This document shows positions 18,000-28,110 of a stretch of DNA of 49,666 bases, in pieces. How positions within the stretch are numbered: position 1 is the first letter of the stretch; each line of letters starts with the position of its first letter. Source of the stretch: Verrucomicrobia subdivision 3 bacterium UBA693 (lineage in GTDB: Bacteria; Verrucomicrobiota; Verrucomicrobiia; Limisphaerales; UBA8199); assembly GCA_002298785.1 (NCBI GenBank), contig DBMR01000081.1, forward strand, positions 1 through 49,666. The letters run 5' to 3'. Made by a program: the position numbers and the translations under genes. The notes below the pieces were generated by a model, which saw only the letters and a list, made by a program, of their open reading frames with translations, was not told where the DNA came from and searched no databases.

Positions 18000-20627
18000 A
18001 TGACCACCGAAAAACGTGTCGCCCTTTATCCTCGCCTGCCGGAAATCTACCGGATCAAGGACGGCGATCTTTCGAAGCTCTACCTGCTCGAGGGGGAGCC
18101 GATGCCCTCCCATCAGCTCCGCAGCTACCTCGAGCCGGTCGAGGCCATGTTTTCCGCGATTCACGAAAACATCGAGTCGCTCTACCACGATCTCTTTATC
18201 GAGACCTGCGACGAATGGGTAATCCCGTACCTCGCCGACCTTCTGGGGACGACCCATCTCTCGGGCGACGAGTGGACGCTGCGGGCGGACGTCGCCGATA
18301 CGATTGCTTTGCGCCGTCGGAAGGGCACGCTTGGCGCCCTCGAACTACTGGCGTTTATCCTAACCCAATGGGGGGCGCATTCTGTTGAATTGCTGGAAAA
18401 CCTGGTGTGGAACCAACATCTCAATCACCAGCGCCCGGACCAAGGCGGGCTGCCGCCCTATTCTCTGCCCACCATTCGTCCCGAGACCCCGATTCGCGGC
18501 GGGACCATCTCTCTGCGTGATCCTTCCTTGCTCGCCCAGCTTAACACCCCGTTCGATCCGTTCGCCCACGTGGCTGATGTGAAGCCGGCCGAAATTGGGC
18601 AGGTCAGATATAATTTGCCGAATCTCGCGATTTACCTGTGGCGCCTCAAGGATTACCGCTTGAACGTCACCAAGCCGCACACACAAAAAGCCTCCCAGGC
18701 GGCTGGCGCGCCACGGGTCGTGCGCGTTAATGTGGATGATATCCCGGTAAACACGATTTCCGCGCCCTACGTCAAACCAGTGAATCTGCCCGCCGGCAGA
18801 CCTGTCGTTTTGTACAATACGAACCGGCTTGCCCTTTTCGGCCAAAACCGTGCTGGCACGGATGCCTTGAATCTGTCTGCAATCGCGCCCCGGATTTCAA
18901 GCGTGGACCACGTCCCCGGCCCCATTCCCCGCGAGCGCGTTTCCGACTATGACATCGCCGCGCTATACGATGCGTCCCTCGCGTCAGCAATCCCACAGCC
19001 TCTGAGGTTTTTCACCGATGCCTCATTTACCGCGCCCCAGGATTACGTCTCTGTCGAGTCGTACGATCCAGCCTTTCCCGTCGGAGCGCCGGACACGGAT
19101 CTCAGTTCTCTCAATCTTTCCGAGGTCGGGCTGCAACTGCATCTGCCCGACGCGACATTCCCGGGAGAAACGTGGCCCCACACCGCCGCGCCTCGTTTTT
19201 GGACCATTCGCGGGGAAAATCTCTGCGCTTGGGAACGCGGACTAAATCCCCCGCTGGCGGAAAGGGAAATTGCCATCGATCCCGTACGCGGCCGTATTTG
19301 CATTGGAGTTTTGGATGATCCACGGGCGGACGCGCTGGAAAACGATTTATTGCTGACCTACACCTACGGTTCCGTCGGTCCGGTGGGTGCGCATCCGATT
19401 TCCTATCCCGCGCTTCCGAGCGAATTTGATCCAGCGATCCCGTCCGTCTATTTCAAAGACGTGGTTTTCCGGAATCCGGCGAAGCAGCTTCAAGACGTAC
19501 TGAAGAAGGCCCTCGAAGACGCCCGCGCTGCGGCCGGAGCGGGTAATCCCATGACGGCGATTGTGATCGAGATCAAAGACAGCCGCCGGCATCCGCTGGA
19601 CATCGCAGCGCTCAATCCCGCCGATGTGAACGACGAGCTGGGGAAGAGCATTCTCCTCACTTGCCCGCTCATCATCCGCGCGGCTGATGGCGAACGCCCG
19701 GTAATCAGCCTCGCGATCCCTCTAGCCTTCCGACCGATCAAAGTTTTGGGCGCCGATGCCGCGGAGCAGGCCCGGCTCGATGCGCAGGTCGAAGCCCTGT
19801 TCGTCCGGCTCGAGGGCCTTTATTTGGCTCGAGGGTTGGATTTTGGGGCGGGACTTCCGCTGATTTCCCGAGCCGCCTTGAACAAGCTGGAATTCATTAG
19901 TTGTACCCTCGATCCCGGAGGGTTCCGTTATTACAACCAGACTCGCGCCCCGCTGCTCCCAGGCATCGCTCTCAAAGAGCCGTATGGCTTTAATGCGGCA
20001 GCAGATGAGGTCGCTTTCAAACAGTCGCCCGAGATCATTATTCAACGCTCCATTTGCGGGGCCGTTTTCACCGACGAAGGCTACACCCTTTGTCTGACCG
20101 ACTCGATCATCGAATCCATCCCCATCACTGTGGGGCTCGAGACCTTTCCATTTGCAGTCACCAGCACCACAAATCCCGCCACTGGATATGCCGCCCCTAC
20201 GACCCTCAGAAATGTCACGGTTCTCGGTCGCGTCCGCGTCGCGAACATTGGTGGAGCCGGAGGGATCTTTACCGGAGTTGTGGAGGCCTTCGACCAGCAG
20301 CTTGGATGCCTGAAGTACTGCTATTTTGCCGATGATTCGCTGAGCCCGCCGCCGCCCAACGAAGTCAAAAACCGGTTGCCACCCCACTTCGCCTGCATCT
20401 TCGGCGAAGACGCGCGGCTCATCTTTACCAGTGACTATTTTGGCGATCCGGCGTATTGCCAGCTTTCACTCGAGTGCGATCCCCGGCTGCTTGATGGAGG
20501 TGTCGACAGTGATCAGATGGGAGCCTTCAACTTTCTGAAGGAAGCTCACAAATGGCGCAATCTGCAAATCCGATTCCGCGAATTCATGCCGGTGGGAATC
20601 CGGCCGCTCTTAATCCCAGTTACTTAA
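18000..20627 (+). CDS. Tail protein I-like baseplate protein
   Basis: The first 150 residues match the phage P2 gpI/tail-protein-I pattern seen in eCISs: LYPRLPEIYRIKD, FSAIHENIESLYHDLFIETCDEWVIPYLADLLG and DTIALRRRKGTLGALELLAFILTQW. This part joins the baseplate to fibres. The remaining 700 residues are beta-rich and unusual in length for gpI (phage gpI has about 180), as in the eCIS versions where a long C-terminal extension carries fibre-binding domains. The gene begins one base after the previous stop and ends eleven bases before the start of the DUF6519 protein. Confidence 0.88.
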   Translation: MTTEKRVALYPRLPEIYRIKDGDLSKLYLLEGEPMPSHQLRSYLEPVEAMFSAIHENIESLYHDLFIETCDEWVIPYLADLLGTTHLSGDEWTLRADVADTIALRRRKGTLGALELLAFILTQWGAHSVELLENLVWNQHLNHQRPDQGGLPPYSLPTIRPETPIRGGTISLRDPSLLAQLNTPFDPFAHVADVKPAEIGQVRYNLPNLAIYLWRLKDYRLNVTKPHTQKASQAAGAPRVVRVNVDDIPVNTISAPYVKPVNLPAGRPVVLYNTNRLALFGQNRAGTDALNLSAIAPRISSVDHVPGPIPRERVSDYDIAALYDASLASAIPQPLRFFTDASFTAPQDYVSVESYDPAFPVGAPDTDLSSLNLSEVGLQLHLPDATFPGETWPHTAAPRFWTIRGENLCAWERGLNPPLAEREIAIDPVRGRICIGVLDDPRADALENDLLLTYTYGSVGPVGAHPISYPALPSEFDPAIPSVYFKDVVFRNPAKQLQDVLKKALEDARAAAGAGNPMTAIVIEIKDSRRHPLDIAALNPADVNDELGKSILLTCPLIIRAADGERPVISLAIPLAFRPIKVLGADAAEQARLDAQVEALFVRLEGLYLARGLDFGAGLPLISRAALNKLEFISCTLDPGGFRYYNQTRAPLLPGIALKEPYGFNAAADEVAFKQSPEIIIQRSICGAVFTDEGYTLCLTDSIIESIPITVGLETFPFAVTSTTNPATGYAAPTTLRNVTVLGRVRVANIGGAGGIFTGVVEAFDQQLGCLKYCYFADDSLSPPPPNEVKNRLPPHFACIFGEDARLIFTSDYFGDPAYCQLSLECDPRLLDGGVDSDQMGAFNFLKEAHKWRNLQIRFREFMPVGIRPLLIPVT

Positions 20628-20638
20628 AGGAGGAACTT

Positions 20639-23600
20639 ATGCGTGGCGACTTTTCTGCATGGAACAAAGACCGAGGTCACAACTTCAGGGGAACGCTCCA
20701 CCAACAAGGCCGCGTTTTGCTCGACCGCGACTGGAATGCGCAAACCGAGATCACCGGTGAGTGGCAGGAAACCGCCGCGCGCGATGCCTTTGGAGCCGGC
20801 GTCGCCGCCGTTCCCGCCGACGCACCGCTCAGTTTCAAGGTGCTGAAGGCTGAGATCGTGGCTAGCCAGGTGAAGATCTCCCTAACCAAAGGTCGCCTTT
20901 GGGCCGATGGGCTGCTGGTCGAGTTGGAGGCGGACGATCCCGCCCTAATCCCCCCGCCCGATGCGGATGCGATCCGCACGGCCACCTATATGAATCCGCC
21001 GCCGGGATCCGTGGCCGACTTGCCCAATGATCAACAGGACGCCGTGATTCTTGAGACCTGGCTCGAGGAACTGAGCCCTTTTCAAGATCCCAACTTACTG
21101 ATCGAGCCGGCGCTCGGTGGGGTCGATACCACTGAACGCGTTCAGACGGCTTATCGCTTTCGCCTCTTTCGAATGGCCGCGGGCGAAACCTGCGATTCGA
21201 TTATCGACCAGCTCAAGGATGACTTCTCCGCCAAAGGCAAGCTCAAGGTAGAACTGAAGCCCACCACAGCGATCGACGGCGATTGCCCCGTGGTTGAAGG
21301 CGGCGGCTTCACTGGCTTTGAGCATCGCCTTTATCGGGTGGAGATCGCCGACACCGATAGGCTGGCCCCCGAGGCTTATTTCAAATGGTCGCACTTCAAC
21401 GGCGGCCTGGTAGGCACCGGTGATTTCGATGCAGTCAATAAAAGGGTCAACATTTTCGGCAATAAGAACGCGATCCTCTATTCCGGGTTGAAGAATTTCT
21501 ACCTTGAAGCGCTCGATTATGATGCCTCGCTCGGCTATTGGAAGGTGGTTTATGGCGCAAAAGCCGTGCAGGCTAATGACAACACCCTGGCCCTGCCGGA
21601 CCCGGCGATCACCCCTGGGGACATCTTTAAGGGCGCAATCCCACCGGCGCCCCCGCAGGGCCGTCGCTTCTTCCGGCTTTGGAACGGGATCGAACGGGTC
21701 GACGCTTTCAAAACCAAAACCGATCTGCCGGACAACCTCGGCATTCAACTGACTTTCGGGCCGGAGGGACCCGGCCAGTTCACGCCTTCAGATTTTTGGA
21801 CCTTCGAAGTTCGGGCGGGCGAGATTGGCAATCCGCAGGTCTTGATCCCGAACCTCCCGCCGCAAGGGATCTTCTATCATCGCGTCCCGGTGGCGGAAGT
21901 GCATTGGACCAGCAATTCCGTGACCGGCGACGATCTCGAGGATTGCCGCCGGCCCTTCCAGCCTTTAACCAAACTCAAGACGTGCTGCACCTATCGCGTC
22001 GGCGATGGTGTGCACTCACACGGCGACTTCAAAAAGGTACAGGACGCGATCAACGCCCTGCCCAAAACGGGCGGTGAGGTTTGCATCCTGCCGGGGCGTT
22101 ATGAGGAGAACGTCGTGTTGCAAGCGCCGCACAACCGGAATGTCATCCTCAGTGGCTGCGGGCCGAGGACCGTAATCAAGGCTCCCACCGACAAGCCCGG
22201 AATTTATGTTCAATTCGGACAGGGCATCACGATCGAGTCCCTGGCGGTCGAAGCGCACGACGACGGGATCGGAATCCTGCTGGAGGGTGAGGAACTGACG
22301 GCGGATGGCGAAGAAGAGGACAAGTATCTAAAAGACATTGTTCTTTCCCAGTTGTCGGTTCGGGCCGTAAAGAACAATGCGATCAAGGGCTCTACCGCCC
22401 AGACTCTCGCCCTCAGCAATTCGGTAATCCACATCCAGGAACGCGAACGATTCCGCACCCGGAAACCGGCCGTTTACCTTGAAGGCGACGACATGCTGAT
22501 CGAGCGCAACGAAATCCGAGTCTTGTCCAGCAATGCGCCGGATGACGACACGGCGCTGACCGATGATCCCAATCGATTTGTTCCGGCACAACAAGCGGCG
22601 GGAGGCCTCCAAATCGGCGGCGGTTCTGAGCGAGTCCGCATCATCAACAATCTCATCTCGGGTGGTATTGGTAACGGGATCTCCCTGGGCCGGATTGATT
22701 TGATAAAGGATGGCCAAACGACGCCCGGACGGGATCCCTTCGACCCGAAAGGGGTGGTGGAAGACTGGTGCAATCCCGACGATGGCCACGAGGATGATGG
22801 CGAAGAAAACGACGGCGGTTTCGCCGCCATCGCCGGCCCGCCACTCTACGATATCCTGATCAAGTTCAACCGCATCTTCAACATGGGGCGCAATGGTATT
22901 GGGGTCGCCACGTTTTTCAGCATGGGCGATAAACTCGATCTGAGCGGGATCGCGCTCCCGGCGAACGTCGCGGTGAAGGGGAGCATCGTAATCTCGAAGC
23001 TGGTCATCCTGGAAAATCGCATCGCGCTTTGCATGAACATTCCCCCGCAACCCATCCCCGACAAATTGTCATATTTGATGGGGTACGGTGGGATTGCGCT
23101 CGGTTTTGTTGATGGTTTGGTGATTCGGGACAATTTCATCGTCGACAATTGCCAGGATTGCCGGGATCCGATCTGCGGGATTTATGTGCTGGCGGCCACC
23201 GCGCTCGACATCTCGCGAAACGAGATTACCGAACATCTTCCCCAGAATTTTGACGAGATAAATCCTGGCAGTGTCAAAATTGGCCCGCGGGGGGGCATCT
23301 GGATCTCGATCGCCATGGGACAGCTAACCGCTCCGCCTGGGTCCGCGTTCGATCGGCTGGAAAGCGTCGGTGTGTTTCGGCAATTCTCCGGCGCCCAGGC
23401 GGCCAGGATCGAGGAGAATGTTGTTTCCACTCCGCTGGGGCGCGGCTTGACCCTCATGATCCTGGGGGATGCCGCGATCACGGGGAACCGGTTTACCTCC
23501 CTCGGCATCCAACCGGTGGACCTGGTCAAGCTGCTTATGGCCATCTTCGTCCAGAAACAGCTAAACATGTCGATCCTCCTGCAAGTGTTGGGGCTGCTGG

Positions 23601-24325
23601 CCGGGAACGTCCTGGTATTGGATCTGGGCTCGTTCCAACTGGTTGGTTTGGTCAAGGCGCAGCAGCGCGACGCGAAGCTCAAAGCCTATATGGCAACGCC
23701 GGCCGGTCAGCCCGGGGCAGCGGCCAGCAATGTGAATGATTACAGCGCAAATTACGGTCTACCCATTGCCAATATGGTGATCCGGGGAGGCCTTATTCAA
23801 TTCTCCAGCAACCAGTGCAACCTGGTCCCGTCGAGCCGCGCAATCACGGTTGGCTTCAGCTCGATCCTGATTGTCGGGGTCGCCGATGTTGGATTTCACA
23901 ATAATCAAACCTCGTGCAATCTCCCGAGGAGCCTCCTGGTCACCAACGCGGCGCTGGCCGGAGGCACCCTGCGGGCAACGGGCAATTGGCTGAAGGAAAC
24001 GCTGGGGCGAGTGGGCGTCTCGGCCATTACCGGTGGCGTGTTGAACGTGACTTCTGATAATGAGTCTGTCCACTGCCTGTCCATTTCGGGCGCGCTCTAT
24101 CTTGACCGCTACAATCTGGTTTTAAGCGCGTTCGCCTCCGGTGTGCTTGGTTCCATAGCCGAGGTTGCCGAGGACGGCCAGGAAGGCTTCTGCCGGAAGC
24201 AAAGAGGCCTGGCCAGCATTCTCACTAAAATGCTGAGGATCATCTTGAGCGATCAGGCGGGGACGAACGCGGCCGAAAATTTTCGGGCGATGGGAATTCA
24301 AGTCAGAACCACCGGTGGAGGATAA
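20639..24325 (+). CDS. Giant DUF6519 / right-handed beta-helix protein, candidate tail fibre or receptor-binding protein
   Basis: The start at 20639 is set by AAAGGAGG just upstream; it gives 1228 residues beginning MRGDFSAWNKDRGHNF, the typical DUF6519 opening, followed by LHQQGRVLLDRDWNAQTEI. From about residue 450 a pectin-lyase-like right-handed beta-helix begins (SHGDFKKVQDAINALPKTGGEVCILPGRY, then ENVVLQAPHNRNVILSGCG). It runs on with many N-ladder turns (IIINNLISGGIGNGISLG-like) to about residue 1000. DUF6519 proteins occur at this place in many eCIS clusters. A beta-helix after the baseplate genes suggests a surface fibre that binds or trims a glycan, but no catalytic residues are evident. 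Confidence 0.85.
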   Translation: MRGDFSAWNKDRGHNFRGTLHQQGRVLLDRDWNAQTEITGEWQETAARDAFGAGVAAVPADAPLSFKVLKAEIVASQVKISLTKGRLWADGLLVELEADDPALIPPPDADAIRTATYMNPPPGSVADLPNDQQDAVILETWLEELSPFQDPNLLIEPALGGVDTTERVQTAYRFRLFRMAAGETCDSIIDQLKDDFSAKGKLKVELKPTTAIDGDCPVVEGGGFTGFEHRLYRVEIADTDRLAPEAYFKWSHFNGGLVGTGDFDAVNKRVNIFGNKNAILYSGLKNFYLEALDYDASLGYWKVVYGAKAVQANDNTLALPDPAITPGDIFKGAIPPAPPQGRRFFRLWNGIERVDAFKTKTDLPDNLGIQLTFGPEGPGQFTPSDFWTFEVRAGEIGNPQVLIPNLPPQGIFYHRVPVAEVHWTSNSVTGDDLEDCRRPFQPLTKLKTCCTYRVGDGVHSHGDFKKVQDAINALPKTGGEVCILPGRYEENVVLQAPHNRNVILSGCGPRTVIKAPTDKPGIYVQFGQGITIESLAVEAHDDGIGILLEGEELTADGEEEDKYLKDIVLSQLSVRAVKNNAIKGSTAQTLALSNSVIHIQERERFRTRKPAVYLEGDDMLIERNEIRVLSSNAPDDDTALTDDPNRFVPAQQAAGGLQIGGGSERVRIINNLISGGIGNGISLGRIDLIKDGQTTPGRDPFDPKGVVEDWCNPDDGHEDDGEENDGGFAAIAGPPLYDILIKFNRIFNMGRNGIGVATFFSMGDKLDLSGIALPANVAVKGSIVISKLVILENRIALCMNIPPQPIPDKLSYLMGYGGIALGFVDGLVIRDNFIVDNCQDCRDPICGIYVLAATALDISRNEITEHLPQNFDEINPGSVKIGPRGGIWISIAMGQLTAPPGSAFDRLESVGVFRQFSGAQAARIEENVVSTPLGRGLTLMILGDAAITGNRFTSLGIQPVDLVKLLMAIFVQKQLNMSILLQVLGLLAGNVLVLDLGSFQLVGLVKAQQRDAKLKAYMATPAGQPGAAASNVNDYSANYGLPIANMVIRGGLIQFSSNQCNLVPSSRAITVGFSSILIVGVADVGFHNNQTSCNLPRSLLVTNAALAGGTLRATGNWLKETLGRVGVSAITGGVLNVTSDNESVHCLSISGALYLDRYNLVLSAFASGVLGSIAEVAEDGQEGFCRKQRGLASILTKMLRIILSDQAGTNAAENFRAMGIQVRTTGGG

Positions 24326-24328
24326 GTC

Positions 24329-25087
24329 ATGAATATTAGCACCGACAACAGTACCGAGTTTGATTTCGGGGACAAGTTCACCGCGCGAGCGCTGGAAATG
24401 CTGGATGCCTCTCAGGCGCTGGAGTTTGCCGAGGGGTTGAGGCTGGGCAGCTCATTGAGCAGTGTCCATGCCCGCGAATACGCCAGGCTCGAACGGAAAT
24501 ATGGAACGGAGCATCCACGCACGCAGGAAATGGCGTTGCGGCTCCAAGCGAATGAAATCGCGAAGAAGACGCTTTTCACTCGTTATGTCGCGGCGTCGAC
24601 ACCCCAGCCGGATCCGGGCGCGGGCTGGGCAGTGGATGGCTTCGTACGCACCGCCGCTGGTGATCCCGTCGCCGGCATCACCGTCGCCTGTTATGACCTG
24701 CAAGATCATTGGCACAGAGATTTCGGCTATGGTTGCACCAACGAGCGAGGTTATTTTTCCACCATCGTCGCGAAACTCCCTAACAAGGAAATAACGGTTT
24801 ACCTGCGACCATCGAAGGGGAAGAAGCTCGTCCCTGCGAATGAGGTTCAGCTCACACCCAAGGCTAAATCAGCGGACCGCGTGGAGATTATCCTCACCGA
24901 TGAAGGAGGTCAGGGCGACTGCACTCCGCCCTCCGGCCGGAACGAACCTCGACCGCCGAACGAACCACCCGGTAATCCGAAAGATTCCGCCTCACCGACC
25001 ACAAAAGGGCCGCAGCCGGGTGGTGTTCCATCCGGACCTGGGGGCGGGACCGGAAAGGCGTCCCCAAAGACTCCACGAAAAGCATAA
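24329..25087 (+). CDS. eCIS accessory protein with carboxypeptidase-regulatory-like domain
   Basis: A 252-residue protein with three parts. Residues 1-95 are helical and charged (ALEMLDASQALEFAEGLRLG; ARLERKYGTEHPRTQEMALRL). Residues about 101-191 form a beta-sandwich of the carboxypeptidase-regulatory/CNA-B type (AVDGFVRTAAGDPVAGITV, then GCTNERGYFST, then EITVYLRPS). Residues 195-252 are a Pro/Gly/Ser/Lys-rich tail. There is no signal peptide. Its place between the last structural gene and the first DUF4157 gene suggests a cargo adaptor or a fibre-attached protein. GGAGG before the ATG supports the start. Confidence 0.75.
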   Translation: MNISTDNSTEFDFGDKFTARALEMLDASQALEFAEGLRLGSSLSSVHAREYARLERKYGTEHPRTQEMALRLQANEIAKKTLFTRYVAASTPQPDPGAGWAVDGFVRTAAGDPVAGITVACYDLQDHWHRDFGYGCTNERGYFSTIVAKLPNKEITVYLRPSKGKKLVPANEVQLTPKAKSADRVEIILTDEGGQGDCTPPSGRNEPRPPNEPPGNPKDSASPTTKGPQPGGVPSGPGGGTGKASPKTPRKA

Positions 25088-25161
25088 ACCGAAATCGGTA
25101 GCTCACTCGGCGATTATGTTCGAATCACACGCCAAGGGATCCAAATCCTGCGGGAGATTTT

Positions 25162-27993
25162 ATGAGGACCTTTGCCTCGGCCGCAAAGACTGCTGATTAC
25201 TATTCGGCGCATCGATCCGCATCGGCCTGCCGCGGGCCAGGAAGCAGCGCCGATGAATACGCTTATTCCATTGCCGTTCCCCACTTGTACCGGAAAGGAT
25301 CCTGCGCTTGTGGCGGAGCCTGCCCCGAATGCCAGGCGAAAGCCAAAGGCCTGAAAATCTCCCAGCCCAATGATGCTGCTGAAATCGAAGCTGACGAAAT
25401 TGCCGAGAGGGTAATGCGGATGCCCAAAAACGAAACTTCCGATCATGAAATGCCAGGTAAGACTGGCGAGGCTGTGCCCAAAATTCACCGCAAATGCACC
25501 GCGTGCGAAGATGAGGGAACGATAATACGAAGAAACCCTCTGCCCCTTGGCGATAGACCGGCCGAGATTAAGTCGCAATTTAGCCATGCCCCATACTCAA
25601 GCGGACAGCCTTTGGATGAGCAAACCCGGAGCTTCTTCGAACCCAAATTAGGTTATGATCTAAGTTCCGTCCGTATCCATACCAATTCCACCGCCGGGGC
25701 TTCTGCTCGCGCCCTGGACGCAAGAGCCTATACCCTCGGCAGCGATATAGTATTTGGCAGCGGCGAATATCAACCACATACCCAATCAGGAAAGCGCTTA
25801 ATCGCCCATGAACTCGCGCACGTTGCGCAAACGAGCAATTCCACGATTAAGAAGCAGACGATTTTCAGACAGCCTGCAGGCGGAGCCAATGGGGATTTGG
25901 CTGCTGTGGAATATGAGATCAAGATGCTCAGCGAGATCCCGGCCTTGGGTCCCGAGGCGGCTCCGATAATGATGCGGCTTGCCCAATTGGAACAGCGCCG
26001 AATTCAGCTTCTGGCTGGCGGGGCTGGGAATGCCCCCCCTCCGCCTCCGCCTCCGAAGCCGGCTCTCGATTTACCTTTTGCAGGGCGGTTCGCCCAAGCC
26101 TGGCAAAAAGCCAAAGAAACTGCATTGCAGAAGGTTCGCAATGACGACAAAGCTTATCGCGATTTTTCAATTAGTCGAGGCCTGATTGACGTTAAGGATT
26201 TGGTTCCGAGCGCTAGGGAGGTTTGGAAGGCCGGCATTTATGGCGGCCTGTTTAAGAATGATGAAAAGGAGCTCGTGGATGCGAGTTCTGCGGAGCTTGT
26301 AACTCAGAGTTTTGAGAAAAGATACAAAGCCTCCAAGTATGGGCATGTGTATGGCGATGAGAGATATTATGAATCCTCCGGGAGACGTCGGGATGATGAT
26401 ACGGAAATCTGGACGCGAGGCAGATCCTACGGGCTTTTTTTCCCTGATGAAAAAGCTGCGGTTCTGCGCATATCTCAGGTCGACATCGGCATGGCAACCA
26501 CTTTAAACGCCCAAGCCCGAGTCGTCGATCCCAAGACGCTGGAAGCCGGCAAGCTCATGGACGCTGTTCACAAGTTTACGGATAATCCCGGCGTGGTTCT
26601 CTTGGGCCCGGAGATGGAGCGATTATTCGGACCCTTTGGCTACACTTACCGCGAGGTGGAAGATCGGTGGACTGCCGCTACTGAAATTAACAAGGCCTAC
26701 GACAAATCCCTCCAGAGCGGACAAATCCTGAAGGACCCTAACGCATCTGTGGAAGAAAGATGGGATGAGTGCATGAGGCGAAGGAGCTTAGGCAAAAACG
26801 ACCTCGAAGCAGCCGCGTTCGACTCGAGGTGTTTCCAATCGAAAAGTGAGTTTGATAAGGAGTATTACCGGCGCGCAGCCGAACATGACAAACAATTCGA
26901 AGCGTGCGGCCATTCCGGGCCAAAAGATTATGAATGCCGCGACCGGATTGATGCCGTGTATTATCCCCGGCGAGCGGCGCGTGAAGATATTCAACTACGA
27001 CAGGCGTACCAACAGTATCAACAGAATGTTGACAATGTCGTAAATAGCGGAGGTTTTGCGACCGGTGGACGGTTGGTTGGATACGTGGCGGCGAAGTTGT
27101 CTGGACGCGATGAAGCGGAGGCTCTCCGATGGAGTGAAGGTGGAGCCATTATCGGCGGGATTGGTGATATTTATTACTCGATCAAAGCGGGAGTCCAAGC
27201 GCGAGCGGCATCGCAAAATTATAACGAAGGAGGGGGGCATGTCGTTCGGCAGGATGCAGCAATTACTCAGACAATTGCCCCAGACCCGTGGGCACCGACG
27301 CCGGCGTCACAGACACCAAGGCGTGCGTATATCGACGGCCAGTTCCACGACCTCACAGATCAGCCCAAAGTCGAGGCTCGGCGGGGCGGTATTCCGCTAA
27401 ATGCCAATGAGCCTTCGAAGCCTACTCCTGCGCGGGACACCACACAACGTGATGACCAGAGGCGGCGAGAAGTCGCGGAGGAGTTCGAGCAGTCCCAAAA
27501 AGGTGCCAGTCGTGAGCCGGGTCTCCGGCGCGACGATCCGAGATGGTCCGAGGCTGCGGCACGGGTTGAAGAAAACGCTGTGTACGGTCGAATGAACGAA
27601 GCGTACCTGCGCGGTGCCCTGAATACGAAACTATCGAATGACTATGACAAAGTAGGAGAGCAGGTGCGCATTCGCCCCAATTTGGCCAATGGTAAGCCCG
27701 CGGATTTCTATTTCATCGCTGATTACCTAGCGAGAACGCGGCAAACGGGCCGGTTTGTCAACATTGACGCCAAGCTGACCCCTTCGGCGACTCTCTCGCC
27801 AAACCAAACATCAGGATATCCGCTTTTGTCGAAGTACGGCGGAAAGGTCGAGAGCCGGAACTCTGTCAATTATCCATACGGGACGGTACTACCACCAACG
27901 CCTGCCTTTCGCGCGGAACCCACCGTCAATCTAAAAAACACAGTCCGGCCAAAAGGGACTGACATTGACTTCAAGATTACAGCGATTCCATAG
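25162..27993 (+). CDS. DUF4157 (eCIS core domain) cargo protein 1 with nuclease-like C-terminus
   Basis: Probable particle cargo, 943 residues. N-terminal C48-A-C50-GGA-C54-PE-C57-Q is followed by a PNDAAEIEADEIAERVMRM segment. DUF4157 spans about 150-225 and ends in the zincin-like H216-E217-L-A-H220; its upstream GYDLSSVRIHTNS and ARALDARAYTLGSDIVFG are signature blocks. A Pro-rich break (PPPPPPPKP near 290-300) leads to a long helical middle. The last 130 residues carry D848 and D869-A-K871 followed by SPNQ, a spacing like PD-(D/E)XK nuclease toxins. No immunity gene follows, which fits a toxin aimed at another kingdom or kept inactive. GGGAG precedes the ATG. Nuclease activity is inferred. 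Confidence 0.85.
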   Translation: MRTFASAAKTADYYSAHRSASACRGPGSSADEYAYSIAVPHLYRKGSCACGGACPECQAKAKGLKISQPNDAAEIEADEIAERVMRMPKNETSDHEMPGKTGEAVPKIHRKCTACEDEGTIIRRNPLPLGDRPAEIKSQFSHAPYSSGQPLDEQTRSFFEPKLGYDLSSVRIHTNSTAGASARALDARAYTLGSDIVFGSGEYQPHTQSGKRLIAHELAHVAQTSNSTIKKQTIFRQPAGGANGDLAAVEYEIKMLSEIPALGPEAAPIMMRLAQLEQRRIQLLAGGAGNAPPPPPPPKPALDLPFAGRFAQAWQKAKETALQKVRNDDKAYRDFSISRGLIDVKDLVPSAREVWKAGIYGGLFKNDEKELVDASSAELVTQSFEKRYKASKYGHVYGDERYYESSGRRRDDDTEIWTRGRSYGLFFPDEKAAVLRISQVDIGMATTLNAQARVVDPKTLEAGKLMDAVHKFTDNPGVVLLGPEMERLFGPFGYTYREVEDRWTAATEINKAYDKSLQSGQILKDPNASVEERWDECMRRRSLGKNDLEAAAFDSRCFQSKSEFDKEYYRRAAEHDKQFEACGHSGPKDYECRDRIDAVYYPRRAAREDIQLRQAYQQYQQNVDNVVNSGGFATGGRLVGYVAAKLSGRDEAEALRWSEGGAIIGGIGDIYYSIKAGVQARAASQNYNEGGGHVVRQDAAITQTIAPDPWAPTPASQTPRRAYIDGQFHDLTDQPKVEARRGGIPLNANEPSKPTPARDTTQRDDQRRREVAEEFEQSQKGASREPGLRRDDPRWSEAAARVEENAVYGRMNEAYLRGALNTKLSNDYDKVGEQVRIRPNLANGKPADFYFIADYLARTRQTGRFVNIDAKLTPSATLSPNQTSGYPLLSKYGGKVESRNSVNYPYGTVLPPTPAFRAEPTVNLKNTVRPKGTDIDFKITAIP

Positions 27994-28110
27994 AGCATTG
28001 CGGTATGAAGAAAGGGGGATCGAATAGACTGATGAACGGAGAACCAAAATGAAATCCTATACAGTTCAACCATTATAGGTGTCGGCTCTAAAATGTGAAG
28101 TGAGGTTCCA

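Noticed and set aside
19722..20387. 221-codon minus-strand frame inside the tail-protein-I gene
   Set aside because: Shadow of the plus-strand gene; Gly/Arg-rich composition without a recognisable motif.
28049..28078. Nine-codon frame with a GGAG site between cargo 1 and cargo 2
   Set aside because: Too short to support; it could be a leader peptide but nothing like a codon bias or hairpin accompanies it.
27994..28110. Possible immunity gene after cargo 1
   Set aside because: The gap is only 117 bases and contains stops in all useful frames.
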